This document shows, in pieces, positions 13,401 through 25,385 of a stretch of 64,000 bases of DNA; the stretch's first letter is position 1; every line of letters starts with the position of its first letter. The DNA is from Brugia malayi (lineage: Eukaryota; Nematoda; Chromadorea; Rhabditida; Onchocercidae). The notes below the pieces were generated by a model that worked only from the letters and a program-made list of their open reading frames with translations, did not search any database and was not told where the DNA came from. A program made the translations under genes and the position numbers. The stretch covers positions 17,976,721-18,040,720 of the forward strand of contig NW_025062479.1 in the NCBI RefSeq assembly GCF_000002995.4, in the 5' to 3' direction.

Positions 13401-14551
13401 CAAAAGTGAAACCTTTATAAAATCATACTGCTCCTTGATTTCCGCAAAAAAATGTGCTCTCGGATTCGAAACGTTAACCCTACGATCTTCTACAGTATCT
13501 ACATCGGAAATTTGCTGTGAAGTTACTTCTTTCTCATTTTCAGTTGGTGCTTGAACAACGCCAATGAACCCAATAATACGACGATGAGCCTTGAATGACT
13601 TCTGTCACCAACCAAGCATGATGCTGCTTGTAGCAAATGTTGTACTTCTCTTTTTTAAGAACAAACTACTATTAATCATATTCTATTTTAATAAGCAAGT
13701 AGTTATGATGAAAAATTTTAAGAAGCAAACTGTAGTCATAAGAAACAGAAACAGCAAATAATATTCGAACTAATAATTTTTAAATAAAATAATTTGTGAA
13801 CATTTAATACTATCAAGGAAACTGCTAACCTGAAGTTCGCCAAATCTGAGCAGATCTGTGTTGATTGTTGCACTAAAATCAGCATTGAAAATTCTTTTCG
13901 GGTTATCTGACACTGTAAAGGCGATTGGCGATAAAAAAAGGAATCATACAAGATAATAAAGAAAAGCTGAGAGAAAACTCTGATTTTTGCTTAACAAATC
14001 TCATTTGGATGAACGGAGGAACGGTTATTAAGGAAAAAATGAGGTAATGCTAGGAACTGAATCTTATGAGAATGTGTTCTTGAACTAGGCCAACATAAAA
14101 CATAATGCTGAAGTTTATTTAAATTCCTAAAACTGTTTTTAGAAAAAGAATTTGAAAAAAAAAAAAAAAAAAAAAACTAAAAGGAGTTTCGGATGTCACT
14201 ATAAACTGCATACAGAGAAGTCAACGCTAGAAAAGGCACGAATGCAGTGAAATAAATTAGCATCCCAAATCATATTCTTCGTTAAGTAGCAATAACTGAT
14301 AGATCGTTGCCACAGTTAATGTTACTGGCCATAATAAACTAAAGCTAAAGATTTAGTGTTCATGATCAAAGCAAGCCAAACTAGGACTTATCCTCAATCA
14401 GGGAACGTAAAACAGAACCTTGCAAGCAATGCACTCTTTGTAATCGTTCTAGAAGACAATTAAACAAAGCTGGTGATTGAGGATCAAATTGTTTAACGTA
14501 AATAAGCACTCGACAGTGATCCTCTACTGTTGGAACTGATGCTTCCAACAT
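4434..14551 (-). CDS. trappc9: TRAPPC9 (NIBP/Trs120) homologue, TRAPP II tethering subunit
   Basis: Twenty-five exons sum to 3675 nt (1224 aa plus stop): 14419-14551, 13830-13912, 13413-13601, 13132-13188, 12649-12881, 12112-12248, 11696-11843, 10958-11117, 10678-10785, 10156-10446, 9547-9746, 9310-9422, 9020-9212, 8622-8790, 8350-8459, 7974-8055, 7550-7665, 7189-7318, 6839-6901, 6506-6705, 5947-6200, 5424-5525, 5049-5176, 4655-4831, 4434-4532. Phases agree throughout. Landmarks shared with animal TRAPPC9 are the N-terminal EDHCRVLIYV, YVLESRRLD, KKCIGRLRKQVAD, SNDLLWLA, IGFNRKCAFF, FELHVHLIDS, then ELLSEGCAFEPIP and LPALPVLELKTSLSR in the beta-rich second half. Human TRAPPC9 is about 1150 aa. 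The family serves TRAPP II in Rab activation and Golgi/endosomal traffic in the cytosol. The start at 14551 is chosen because family similarity begins there; the frame stays open to a possible acceptor at 14591. The intron after exon 13 has a GC donor. Confidence 0.92.
7093..7121. repeat. (TA)n microsatellite in a TRAPPC9 intron
   Basis: A run of alternating T and A, about 24 bp uninterrupted, lies in the intron between the exons ending at 6901 and starting at 7189. Length is likely to vary between individuals. Confidence 0.85.
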
Positions 14552-14629
14552 TTCGATTACCACATAACATCCACAACCAACAGGTGATACGCTGAATAAT
14601 CTGTTAAAAGTTTAAAATTTTTAAATGAA

Positions 14630-17600
14630 TTAGCAGAAGAAATCGGATTTCTTGAATACTGAGGCTCGGACTTGAAACAGAACCGCAAATTGATCTTCAA
14701 TAGCTCGCAATAATTTCTCACTTTCTAAAACCACCGCTTCCTCCCTAATTATTTTTAATCTTTCCACAACTACAAGGCCAAAAATTATACAGTTAATAAT
14801 CTTCTAACGTGATGATTCTTCAGTATTACTCAGTACCAGACAAGCAAAGAAATCATTTCGCACAACGAGCTGTCACCCAAATCCTTTTCAAAATCGAAAT
14901 AATTTTTATTTCTGGAAATATGATACAAAGATGAAGAGCACTATTTTGAGAAAAAGAATACATCACCCCAGGACATCTCACGCCCTTCCTAAAATGAACC
15001 TTGAGATATCATTAATTTTAAATCATTAACTGAGCAACAAATACTGCACGAATTGAAAAACGAAATACTCTGATTTTTCCAATTTCACACAATTCACTGG
15101 GAAAATGGAACCTCAATATAAGTTTTTCTCCGAAAAAATTTGAGTCGTATGTGACACGTGAACACAATTTTAAACTAAAAGAAAACAGTACTGAGAATTT
15201 TTTAATAATTATTCCATTCATTTTATAAGACTTTCCAAAATATTAAGTCTACATCATTCAGGATGACATGCACCTACCATTTTATATATTTGTAAAAATG
15301 AACAAAAATACAGCGAATAAAATATGAACAAAAACTAAGAAAGAAGTATAATATTATGAAATAAAATATCCATAATGAACAAAGGAAACAAATTTAACCA
15401 GCACAACAATTCCACACTCAAAGGACTTCAATCAATAAACATAAAGCAAATGAAAGTATAAGCATCTTACGATTACAACAATTGTGCCACAATATTCAAT
15501 CCTCTTCAATATCAAAATAATTTTAATGTAAAGTTAAGACTGCAAAAACTAATATTTGTTTACTGACCATGTAACAAACGATAGAGAAAGTGTGAAAGAA
15601 TACAAAAATTACGAAAACACAGATGCCAAAGTTCAGCTGTATTTCTAATTAATCCGATTAAATAACATGGGATCAAGAAATAATTATTGACCATGCCCAT
15701 GGTTTCAATTTGGATGTATGATGTTCGCACTCTGACATGGCACAATAAGACAGAAAATGTGTGAAAAATACTTGGGTCTGCGCATGGTCAATAATTGTTT
15801 CTCAATTTCCTGTTATTTAATGAGATTAATTAGAAACACAGCTTCAACTGCCTTAGGATAAAATATTTTGTGAAATCCTAAAAATCCTTTTTAAAATCAT
15901 ATCGTCCAGTACAAAATATTACCTCCGTCTTAAATAAACATGATCAAAATTGGCTAACATAATTGTTAGAAACTACAGAATAGTCAGTGATCGAGGAACA
16001 AAGCATTAAGCCAGCATTAATTTCTGTTAGTTTTAGTCAAAATTAATCAAAGAAAACGATACTTCATATTTCAAGACATAGCAAACCCTGAAATGATAAA
16101 TAGATAATATTTGTAAGTATATAAACTATTTAAAAAAAAAAAAAAAAAAAAAAAAAACAATAACAATGCACAGATTCGTCCAGTGAAATCAAAATAGGCA
16201 GCTGATGTAAAATGTCCAACATTCAAAATGAAGAGTCTATTGTTCGAACTTGAACTTTCTACCAGTAGTAGCGGGGATGAACTGTCCCTGCCATCTTTAA
16301 AATAGTAACTAAATAGTAAGAAATTTAAAAAATGAACAGAATTATAAAAGCAAACTTTCGCTGTACAGTGAGACTGGGCTATTTTTCAAAAATGTTAAAA
16401 AAAAAAAAAACATCACTCTTACTTAGTTCTTGTGAATCATTTCTTTACACTTTCACATTCGACAAACTTCCTCACCTTCGATTACTACTTTTATTATCTT
16501 TCACTTGTACAACTTTTCTGGTATTATAACTAACCAAAAAATCTGCGTGCCTTTCTATTCATCTTTTTGGAAATGTTTTGTGCTTTGCATAGAATTTCGT
16601 TAAATAAAATCAGTGCCTGGTCAATAGGTTAAAATTAGGTTAAAATCATTATTTCCAGAAGGATGAAACCATTTCCAATATGATTCTTTTGAAGCACTAG
16701 TACTTTATTCGTAGATTACGCTGATGCTAGATGTGAAATGGATGGTAAGTCGAAGTGGTGAACGAAATGTTGAGATGAATATTTCTGTTCTCCACAAAGG
16801 TAATTTTTAGAAAAATCGCTATAAACAAAGATTGAAAACTTGATAATAACTATGAAAGACCGAAAACGAATAATACAAAAATATGAAATAATAAGCACTA
16901 AAGAAGTTAAGAAATGACACTCCCTAAAAAAACACTATTTAAAACTTAGTATATAAAGAAGAAAATAGATCCTCACCTTTGATATATCCGCTGGATCTAG
17001 CTTCATTCAATTTCCTATCAGTATTAACGGAGCTTTACGTATACATCTTCCCTTTCGATGATGATTATTACATAGAAAATTTGTAAATGAGATACTAGAA
17101 AAATTTCACTAAGAAACATGAAAATGTTAAATTTAACAATACCAACAAAAAGGAACATAATGAACAATTTTTTTTTATACCAAAAAAAAAGAGAACAGAA
17201 AACTAGAAACACGACACATTTCGATTTTATCGAAATCATTTCTGGAATTAATTTAAAAACTGAAATGAAGATTTCATTTGCTTTCATCCACATATAGAGA
17301 AGTTTGCAAACTTTTCCGAACAATTAAGAAAAAGTAAGACAGATAAGAACAGCACCGACCAAACTGAAAATATAAATAACATTATTATTGTCCTTACCAT
17401 TTCTCAAACTTCTATTCAAGACGTAATCGAACAAGTTAGCACTGAAGATCAAGGATCACATAGAATTAGTAGTTACTAAATGAAGTGGTTTCTCAAAACT
17501 GTAGCTATCACTTGTCTCAGAATTAAGAAATGCAGTAATAACTGACAAAATTTGTGAACTGTAAAGGTCAACAATGACTGGTTTATCAAGGAATCAAGCG

Positions 17601-20047
17601 AATTAATTTTCATATAATCAATATAAGACAAGGAGATTAATAGCTTTTTAAAACGTATGCTAACATCATCCATCGTTAACTTAATTGAAGCTACATTCTT
17701 CGTTTTCCAATTATTTGCTATTGGCACTACATCTCTAAGGAATTTATTACAGTTTGTAAGGAGAAAAAGATCCTTGTATCGACTTTGATTATAAATATAT
17801 AAATGTCGCCTTGATATACATGGACGAAATTCAAAAGTAGGATAAAAGTACAAACTGTAATAACTTCAAAAATCCTCCCAGATTAGCATTTTTTTGTTGT
17901 TCCACAAAAATACGAACAGCAGCAGAAAAGATATGAAGATTAACTTCAGCAAAAACAATACTAATAAAAATTTTAAGACGATGAATTAAGCTCAATCCTT
18001 TACTGGTTTCGTGAACTGATTACTATCTTTAGTATCTTTCAATTATGATTTATTTACTGAATTTTCAAAACGGTTCAATACACCCAAATTAAACAGTTAC
18101 AGTAAACTCAATGAAAAGCTTGTTGTAGCCTGCTCTATTCTGGGACAGAAAATGTAAGACATGGCATCCAATATCTGTCATAACCATACTCTTTTGTGTC
18201 ATTATTACATATGTCGTCCTGAACAACTTTAAGCTACTATGAAATTTGACAATGACAAGTTAACTTTTCATCCTCTAGTTTGTCTTCTAACAATATAACA
18301 TTAAAACCGTTTACAACCATGAGAAACGGAGAATGGATAACAGGTGTTTGTGTCAACACGTCTGCATGAACATCATATATTCAGAATTGTCAGGTTTGAG
18401 AAAGCATTAGTAAAAAATCGACTTACATAAAGCATCAATGGAATATATATATATATTAAATCCTGTCATCATAGTCGTCTCTGAAAGTAAAATCTCGAGA
18501 ATCCTCCACGCTTCTACAACTGTCACTTTTTCATTTCTTCGTTGTGAAATTTCTTCCATATCTTCCCTTGAAAAAGCGAAAATCATTACTGCCCAAAATT
18601 TCAATGTAGACAATGAAAATGATCGAGAACCACATTTGAATTCCACAGAGCTTGTGACCTGTATTTATGAAAATAATTTTTTAATATCAGTGTAGATAAA
18701 TCATCATGATTACTTGAAGGGATTGCGATATTAATATATTCAAGTCGTAATACGATGCGTTATCCAGCCTATACTGCAATCTTCATCAATGGATCCAAAT
18801 ATGCTTTTTCTATATGTGAAATATAAATATAAGAGTTGTGTAAACCAAAAATGTTTTCATGCGATCTCAATTCTTCTTAATGCAATAATTTTAAGCTGCG
18901 TTTAAAAAACTTCAGGAAAACCGAATAAGAGAGTGAAAAAGTAGAAAACAACCAGTTATGATTTCTTACAAATTTCATAAAAATATCGATCATAAGGCTT
19001 GAAAAATGTTGGATAGCGGGGTCACTCAAATTAATAGCAATGAGTACCTATATAGAGAAAGTTGCACTGAATCATTCTTCGAATTTATTTTTAATACGAT
19101 GTGTAAATTTCATTAAACTGCTTTTTTGTATACATTTCCATCAACCAGAGATGCGAAATACCTACAAACTTATCAGTTTCCTTCAAAAATCTAAATTGCG
19201 AGTTGATATGCAGTGGAAAAAGTTCCTAGGAAATATATACCTGTGCGCAATAAGTGATAGAATAGGAAATTCCGACCACAATGTAAAAAGTGTCTCCAGT
19301 AGTTAGCTATGTCAAGCTATAGGATTAGTTACGATTAGTTACTAAAGGCACACTTTAGAGGAATGAATCCAAAGAACAAACAGAGTACTGAATCCAATAA
19401 TACATTTTTTACTTACCCTCAGAAATAATGCAATAATTGTTGCATCCAGTATTAAAACCAAGACGTAGAGTTAGGAGTGCGGTCATTTTAAGAAGCACTA
19501 AATAGTTCAAATGAGATTCTAAAAAATAGCTGGGAATGAAAATAAGGCAACATTTACAGGATAAACGGGAATGTCGTCGTGAGTAATTCAGAGTCATCGA
19601 ATTATTCCTTCATCATCCGACGATTCACTTCCATCTAAGAACACTACGCTTGCTAATAAAATAATAGTCAAATCTTTGGCTTTTGCTACCGGTGCTTCAT
19701 TTCTGCCTGAAAATTTTAGAATATACATTGTAGAAGAATCTAGACCTAAGGATAAGTAAATGAGTACATAGCTAAAAATCTAAATAAATGAAACTTCCTA
19801 CAGCTTATTTCATCACAAAAAAAATATGATTTTCTAGCTTTCTAAATCAACTTAACACAGATGTAACGATAGTGTCACTTAGGTAATCAGTTGTTTTAGA
19901 AATAGAAATTAAATAAATATTGCCTTCCCTCATCCACCTGTTAGACATAATTTGTCTATCATCTTTGGCACTGTCATCAACCACTAATTCAGCTGGAGTT
20001 GAATCGCTTGATTTCCACAGCATAAGATATTGAAAAAAGAAAGAAGT
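14630..20047 (-). CDS. probable BAG2/UNC-23-like gene, N-terminal coiled-coil exons only
   Basis: Four pieces join in phase: 19938-20047, 16977-17032, 16256-16294 and 14672-14769. If the last donor is not used, reading continues to TAA at 14630-14632. Borders are good (GTGGAT after 19938, GTGAGG after 16977, GTTCAA after 16256). The joined product is acidic and serine-rich, then helical: SSSPLLLVEIVERLKIIREE followed by AVVLESEKLLRAIEDQ. This resembles the N-terminal coiled coil of BAG2 (UNC-23 in worms), a cochaperone of Hsp70. The BAG domain that should follow is not found before TRAPPC9 begins at 14551, so the gene is truncated, has exons I missed, or is a different coiled-coil protein. 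The first exon is also missing. The introns hold the inverted repeat at 15635-15843 and long poly(A) tracts. The exon chain is moderately supported; the family call is weak. Confidence 0.38.
15635..15843. repeat. inverted repeat, 62-bp arms with about 85-bp spacer
   Basis: The left arm 15635-15696 and right arm 15782-15843 are imperfect reverse complements of each other. Shared words include TTTCTAATTAATC and AATTATTGACCATGC. It could fold into a long hairpin. It may be a small foldback/MITE-like element or a local inverted duplication. No target-site duplication was identified with certainty. Confidence 0.75.
17033..19593. other. intron-like stretch without recognised exons
   Basis: If the BAG2-like chain is right, this is intron. 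It contains a 125-codon minus ORF (17476-17853) and overlapping plus and minus ORFs at 18407-18695. None shows splice borders, known motifs or coding-like composition. Nothing else was seen. Confidence 0.35.
19594..19702 (-). CDS. possible alternative terminal exon with acidic C terminus
   Basis: A strong acceptor (TTTTCAGGCAG) precedes 36 codons ending at TGA 19594-19596. The first base completes the AG left by the exon 19938-20047, so the junction is in phase. The product starts NEAPVAKAKDLTIILLAS and ends in an acidic tail, DGSESSDDEGIIR. It is an alternative to splicing 19938 onto 16977, which is also in phase. If used, it makes a short protein without the coiled coil. The exon 19938-20047 with this end could equally be the 3' end of a separate small gene. 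Confidence 0.4.
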
Positions 20048-20930
20048 CTTTCAAAATTAATTTTCTAGAAAACAAGAAGAAATGGTCGACACCCTGAAAT
20101 TCCCTTTAGTTTTTAGGTGTCAAAAATGAAATCCATCATAGATGCTTCCAGGTCCATAATTTTTTTCATTGATTTTGCCGTTTAAAGCTCTTATATATAG
20201 CATGAAAAAACATTCTCGAACTAAAAACTCGAAGATCGTTTATATAGTTTTGCTCCATCCACTACACAGGGAGAAGCTAGCACCAAAAGTAACCAACCTC
20301 AACACCCTTACTTTCAAATAGCACAATCCGAAATATTAGTTTCTCCCTGAAGAAAATACCCTTCCCGTCTTTAAAAATGTCTCTGAAAAAGCCCGCAATC
20401 TGTCTCTAAAAAAATAACGACGACCAATTGCTAACTATGCAGAACATATCAAAATTAAGATGTAATGCTTCGAAAATCATCCGAAAAAAGGCATGATAAA
20501 ATCCGCAAAAATGTGATATTAGTATGATCAGTTTGATTTTATACAATAGAAGCGCATCATGTAAGGCGAAAGTCTGAAATATTATTTACGAAAATAATTT
20601 AATAAATATGTTTAAGTGTAAAGCTTATGATCGTTCACTATATGGAAAAACATAGAAGTCACACAAGTCAAAACAATCAACACTTCTAGTAACAACAACC
20701 GTAGAACAATCTGAATGTTATATTGCTTCATACCATTACTTAAATATTTGTTTAAGACTACAATCCTTTCGATGAAATGTATCAGGAGATATTTTAGCCT
20801 GAGGTCTCTCGAGAAGTAATTATAGAGTATTTATTGAAATAACATGACAAATGCATAGCCGTACAAAGTGGACAAGTTGCCTTTGACATTCAGTTTCCAG
20901 GCAAAACTTCGAAGTAAAACAAAAAGTGAA

Positions 20931-23900
20931 TTAAATGGGTTTTTGAGCAAAACTAATCTTCCTGATAATATAATCACTATTGATTTCAGGCGTATCACCA
21001 GCTGTCTTTTTCCTTTGCTCCAACTGTTGTTCCAGGTGACGGAACATATCGACCAGTTGTACATGAAACATTAGCAATAAGTAACGTGGAGTGCAACCAA
21101 AAATCTATGTATTTCTCATAATAACACAGCCAAAGAGCTAATGAAACAGCCTAATATGGAGATAAAATTTCCTCTCATCATCTGATTAAAAAAATGCAAA
21201 GCTTGGAGGACAAGAATTCAAAAAATTTGCTTAACATTTCATTTAAGGAGAATTTAAATTAAGTTCGCACAGCACTTTTCAAACGCATTCATAAAAACTA
21301 ATGCTCATCAAATATGCAAGCCAAGATCTATAAAAATACATCCATAAGATTTCCTATTAATGACATTAAGAAACTAGGAATACCATAGTTGCTGCAAAAT
21401 AGGCTGCATCTCGTATTGCACCGTGACATTTTTCATCCCAAACAAAACGCTGTGAATGGCTATCAGCAAGGACTGCCACAAGTTTTAATATCTTAAAAAG
21501 CATCGACATATCAGAATATATGCAACAGTTTATGAACAGTATTTGAAGAACTTTTAACTGAAATAAATGAAAGTATCAAGTTTCAGAACTTTCTCAAATA
21601 ATCTTTGGTGTACAACATAGAGTTTTAAATTAAAGGATTTGTGAGATTTAATGAGACATTAAAATTACTTATAAATCAAGGAACTGGTAAAAGAAAATCA
21701 ATACGTTATCAAATAAATCATCTCTTTTTCTGTCAAAGCCCAGTAATATCAATCGTTCAATAAGTGTCGTAACTTCAATCTCTGTCAATTCCTGTGAAAC
21801 AGTTAATCGTAACCCCCAACTATTAACTGGTTTTTCCAGTAAAGCTGAAAGTAGGTTGGAACTTTTCGAAACAGGCCTGAAACAAATTACCCTCTAGCAG
21901 TTAATTTTTACATAATCCATGATGATCAATGCACAAATAATATATCAACCAACTCCAAAAACTCTATTTCAAACCAAAAGTAACAATAGAATAAATGCAT
22001 TTTTAATATCTTATTATTTTTAATATCTCATTTCTAATACTTACTATTTTTAATATCATATCAAAATAGCGCAATGAAAAGTTAAACGTACTCATTAGAA
22101 CACATTTTAAGAAACATCATATAAGTTCGATTATCCACCATTAGCGAAAAGCGCAAAAGATCAACTGCTTGTTGAATAAGACTTTTACTAGCTAATAATT
22201 CAATGAATTTACAGCATGCTCTAAAAACAAACAATTTAAAGTTCTTCCATGAATCGCATGGTCAAAAACGATCTCGACGAACGAATTATGAGACGTAAAT
22301 TCCTTTTAGCTTATGATGCACATGTTTCATACATATCCGGACGTCGATATTGCCTTTAATGTAAGCAGAAACCTGACAAACCTGACCGCACCCTTAATTT
22401 AAGAAAATATGGAAATTCACTAAGCCGAATGAGTGAGCTGCTTGAAAAGAAGCTACTCCTTTTTCCACATCCAATCTTTCTCACTGATATAAATATCATT
22501 GGATTTACATATGTCTTAGAAGTTAATGATTAAACCAACTTGGATTCGGTGATCAGCCTTGAGTGAATGATAAATGTGAGTATTCGGTCAAACAGTTTTT
22601 CACTAACACATTTGCGTAAAATCTTTAGCAACGCCATTTGCATTTGAGCAGAAAGTGCCACAGGTAACTGATCAGACAAATCAACATTTGTCTTCTTGGC
22701 TAATTTTGATAGTTCATTCCAAATATTACTCAAATCCTGCAGACTACTTATAAGTGTTTTATTAATAACATCAGACAACTAGAACCATTTTATAACAATT
22801 TAAATTCCAAGAAAACTGAGGAGTTTTTACTACTCTATTTCTTGAGAAATATTTCAAAAACTTAAAGGAAACTAACCTTTTGTGCTAAGCAATTGGAAAT
22901 CTTTGCAGCAAGAGAATCAAAGGGCTCTGTTATGTGTGCAGAAGACAGTGAAGTATGAACGGATATGGATGGAACGGAATCTTCTGAAGTACCAATGTAT
23001 AATGAACGCTTAATCGGTTGCATTCTAAAAACGAACTTTAAAATATTCGGAACTATAATTCGGTAAGTTTAAAAAATTCATAAACCTATTAAACAGAAAA
23101 GAACAGTATTCTGCCACTCTTCTTGCTCAGTACATTTTTATTAAGTCTACACTGCTCAAAATCTGTGGATTGCTGCGTGAGAAAGGAGCCTAAATGAGAT
23201 AACGAATATTTGAGATACGAAGCTATTTCTTAAGGATGGAAATATGAAAAAACTTGCCTCATAGGTATCCTGGCAATATTACCGATCCCTCTCAAAACAA
23301 TAGTCTGCTTTTCATCGATTGTGATCTAAGAAAAAGCATACATTAATCTTTGAAAGAAAATAATCTTTACTCTCTTTCTCAACACACATGTAACTAAATT
23401 GCTAATGATTCTCATTCTCTAGAAATACAAATGGTAACTAAGGAATATAAAACAGATCGTATTTTTATCTGAAATAGAATAAGATATAGAAGATTAGAAA
23501 GAGGCTTTCAGCTTTCAAAATCATAGGAGTGAAAACTGAAATCATTTTTATCTTTGTAGCACACAACAATTATATTAAATTGAGCGACTCCTAGTTCAGA
23601 CTACGAAAATAAGCATGTTTCGCCTAAGGTTTCTATGGAGCAACTACCTCTAGCACTGTAATCTTCAAAATTGTAAGGGCATTATAACAACCAACAAGTG
23701 ATCTGTGACACAGTGTCAAAAAAATATAAGAAAAAACAAAAATCCTGAAACAATATAAGATGAGCCAACATTGTATGATAAATAGTAGCAACACATAACA
23801 TCATTTAACTTACTTCATTAGGAAGGCATTGTTCAGGCCATAAGAATTTTATTTTTCCAATAACAGCATGTTCACCCTCCACACAGAGCCTTACTATTAA

Positions 23901-24174
23901 CGTTTTAAAAGTTTCTAAAATCAATCGTCAAATTTACTCTTTAAAATAAAGCAATATTTTCCTACACATTTGTCATTTTAAATGGTCATTGTGAATCAAA
24001 TTTAATTGTGAAATGACAAAGTATATAGTACGAGTGAATATGAGCTATTAAAAGAATCCAAATAAAGCTTCTGGTCATAATGGCAAAAACCAGCCTACCT
24101 TGATATTTGTCATTCTCTAAAGTAGCTTCCACATAAAGGTGATCGTTTATCAAATACCTCAAGCAATTTTTCAT
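20931..24174 (-). CDS. nine-exon protein of 404 aa, possible NOL11-like C-terminal region
   Basis: Exons: 24099-24174, 23814-23914, 23258-23325, 22877-23024, 22540-22778, 22092-22220, 21705-21876, 21384-21491, 20931-21104, with stop at 20931-20933. They sum to 1215 nt and every phase fits. The proposed start ATG at 24174 lies directly after a CTTCAG acceptor, as expected for a trans-spliced leader or a 5' UTR intron. The N-terminal 90 residues are beta-rich. The rest is helical: ALSAQMQMALLKILRKC, then LLEKPVNSWGLRLTVSQELT, then LVAVLADSHSQRFVWDEKC, then a charged end LVDMFRHLEQQLEQRKK. The order of the helical blocks resembles the C-terminal part of NOL11/Utp8-type nucleolar proteins of the small-subunit processome, but no WD-like N terminus is present. 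The exon structure is strong; the family is a guess. The third intron has a GC donor. Confidence 0.72.
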
Positions 24175-24529
24175 CTGAAGCAGAAGTAGGAATTGATTAA
24201 TAACATAAAAACTCAGTATAAAACTGCTTTTTAATGAGATGACATGGAGCAAATGTTATGGAATTTGGCATAACTATAAGCATAGCTGTAATCTTCATCC
24301 AGTTACATCAATCTGTTTTCTCTTCTCTGTCCTCTCTCCATTATCCATCTAAATCCCCTATAATACTGATACCTGGTACATTCTCAAACTCAGATATACT
24401 GAGACCACAACCTCATTTTAAACCATATAATCTGTTTACAAGATGGGAAGAGTTCTATTAATACATGAACAGATTCAACCACATGAAATAAGCTGGAAAT
24501 GTCTTAAAAATCTTGAAACAACTGCAATC
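24175..24529. promoter_or_regulatory. shared intergenic region between divergent genes
   Basis: About 355 bp separate the minus-strand start at 24174 from the plus-strand start at 24530. The composition is AT-rich with pyrimidine tracts. It must hold the 5' ends of both transcripts, so a bidirectional promoter is inferred from layout. No TATA box or named motif is claimed. An alternative upstream in-frame ATG for the plus gene lies at 24443. Confidence 0.45.
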
Positions 24530-25385
24530 ATGACAACAACGCCGCTAACGCCAGACCCATCCGACTCAGACAGTCTCAAATCCTGGGAACCTCTCACTTC
24601 CACCGTATTAGTACGAATTTTACTTCTGCAACGCGCTGTGCAACACCTACGGGAGGTAAGTTTCAGAAATAAGGCAAGTTGAGGCAATGGTAAAAGGGTC
24701 AGGGAGATGGGGTGGTCATTAGCCACAAGTATTTGGATTGCCACACTTGTATCGGAATCCGTGATATGCAGTGACCCTTTGCTGATAACTCATTGGTCAG
24801 TCGATAAGAGAGCTAGTATCTATTTCTATTATTACTTCGTCACCACATTTTTGCATATTACAGTAGAGCATGAGGTACATTTCTTTATTTACTATTATCT
24901 CTTTGGGATTACTGCTTCAAATTCTTCAGCATATTCTTTTCAACATCTTATTTCTTCCTACTTCTGCTTTTTGACTTTCCTTTTGATCCTTTAGGGACCG
25001 GATTTTTAACCTTCTTAGCAGTTTAAAAAAGCATTCTATAACTATTATAATCTTCAGTAGTATATTATATATAAATGCAACCAATAAGGTTAGAATTGTA
25101 GGAGTATGGGAACTTAATTTTTTGTAGTGTCTAAGTAAGACTTAAGGTTGTATAATGGGATTTAAGACCCTGGCAACATGTAAAAAGTACAGTGAGGCAT
25201 ATTAGCAGAGTCAGTCCTCCCGTATAATGTTTATGAATGTACTGATCTAGTTTCAGAATTCTAACACTCTGCGCCAACTTCTGCTACAGCATGAATATCG
25301 GTTTCACACTAATAACCGTAAAGTTATCATCGATACTGGCGACGGTAGCAATTTTTTGACTTCTAAATCCTTGATTGCTTCATAA
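24530..25385 (+). CDS. small two-exon gene, 84-aa protein of unknown function
   Basis: Exon 1 (24530-24655) ends in a consensus donor, GAG|GTAAGT. Exon 2 (25257-25385) follows a TTTCAG acceptor and ends at TAA 25383-25385. The two sum to 255 nt in phase 0. Exon 1 is markedly GC-richer than its surroundings, which favours the ATG at 24530 over the in-frame one at 24443 (29 extra residues). The product starts with a Thr/Pro/Asp/Ser-rich stretch (TTTPLTPDPSDSDS). A leucine-rich amphipathic helix spanning the splice junction follows (VLVRILLLQRAVQHLRE then NSNTLRQLLLQHEYRF), and the tail is short and polar. There is no signal peptide or membrane segment. The helix suggests a coiled-coil or adaptor-binding peptide. 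I do not recognise a family. It is divergent from the 404-aa gene. Confidence 0.6.

Noticed and set aside
14838..14889. possible minus exon (DFEKDLGDSSLCEMISLL)
   Set aside because: It reads well, but no donor gives the phase needed for the next exon at 14769, while the exon at 16256 joins there directly.
17476..17853. 125-codon minus ORF
   Set aside because: Composition is like the surrounding AT-rich DNA, there are no motifs or splice borders, and it falls in the intron of the candidate BAG2-like gene.
18407..18695. overlapping plus (85 codons) and minus (79 codons) ORFs
   Set aside because: They mirror each other and lack splice borders or recognisable motifs.
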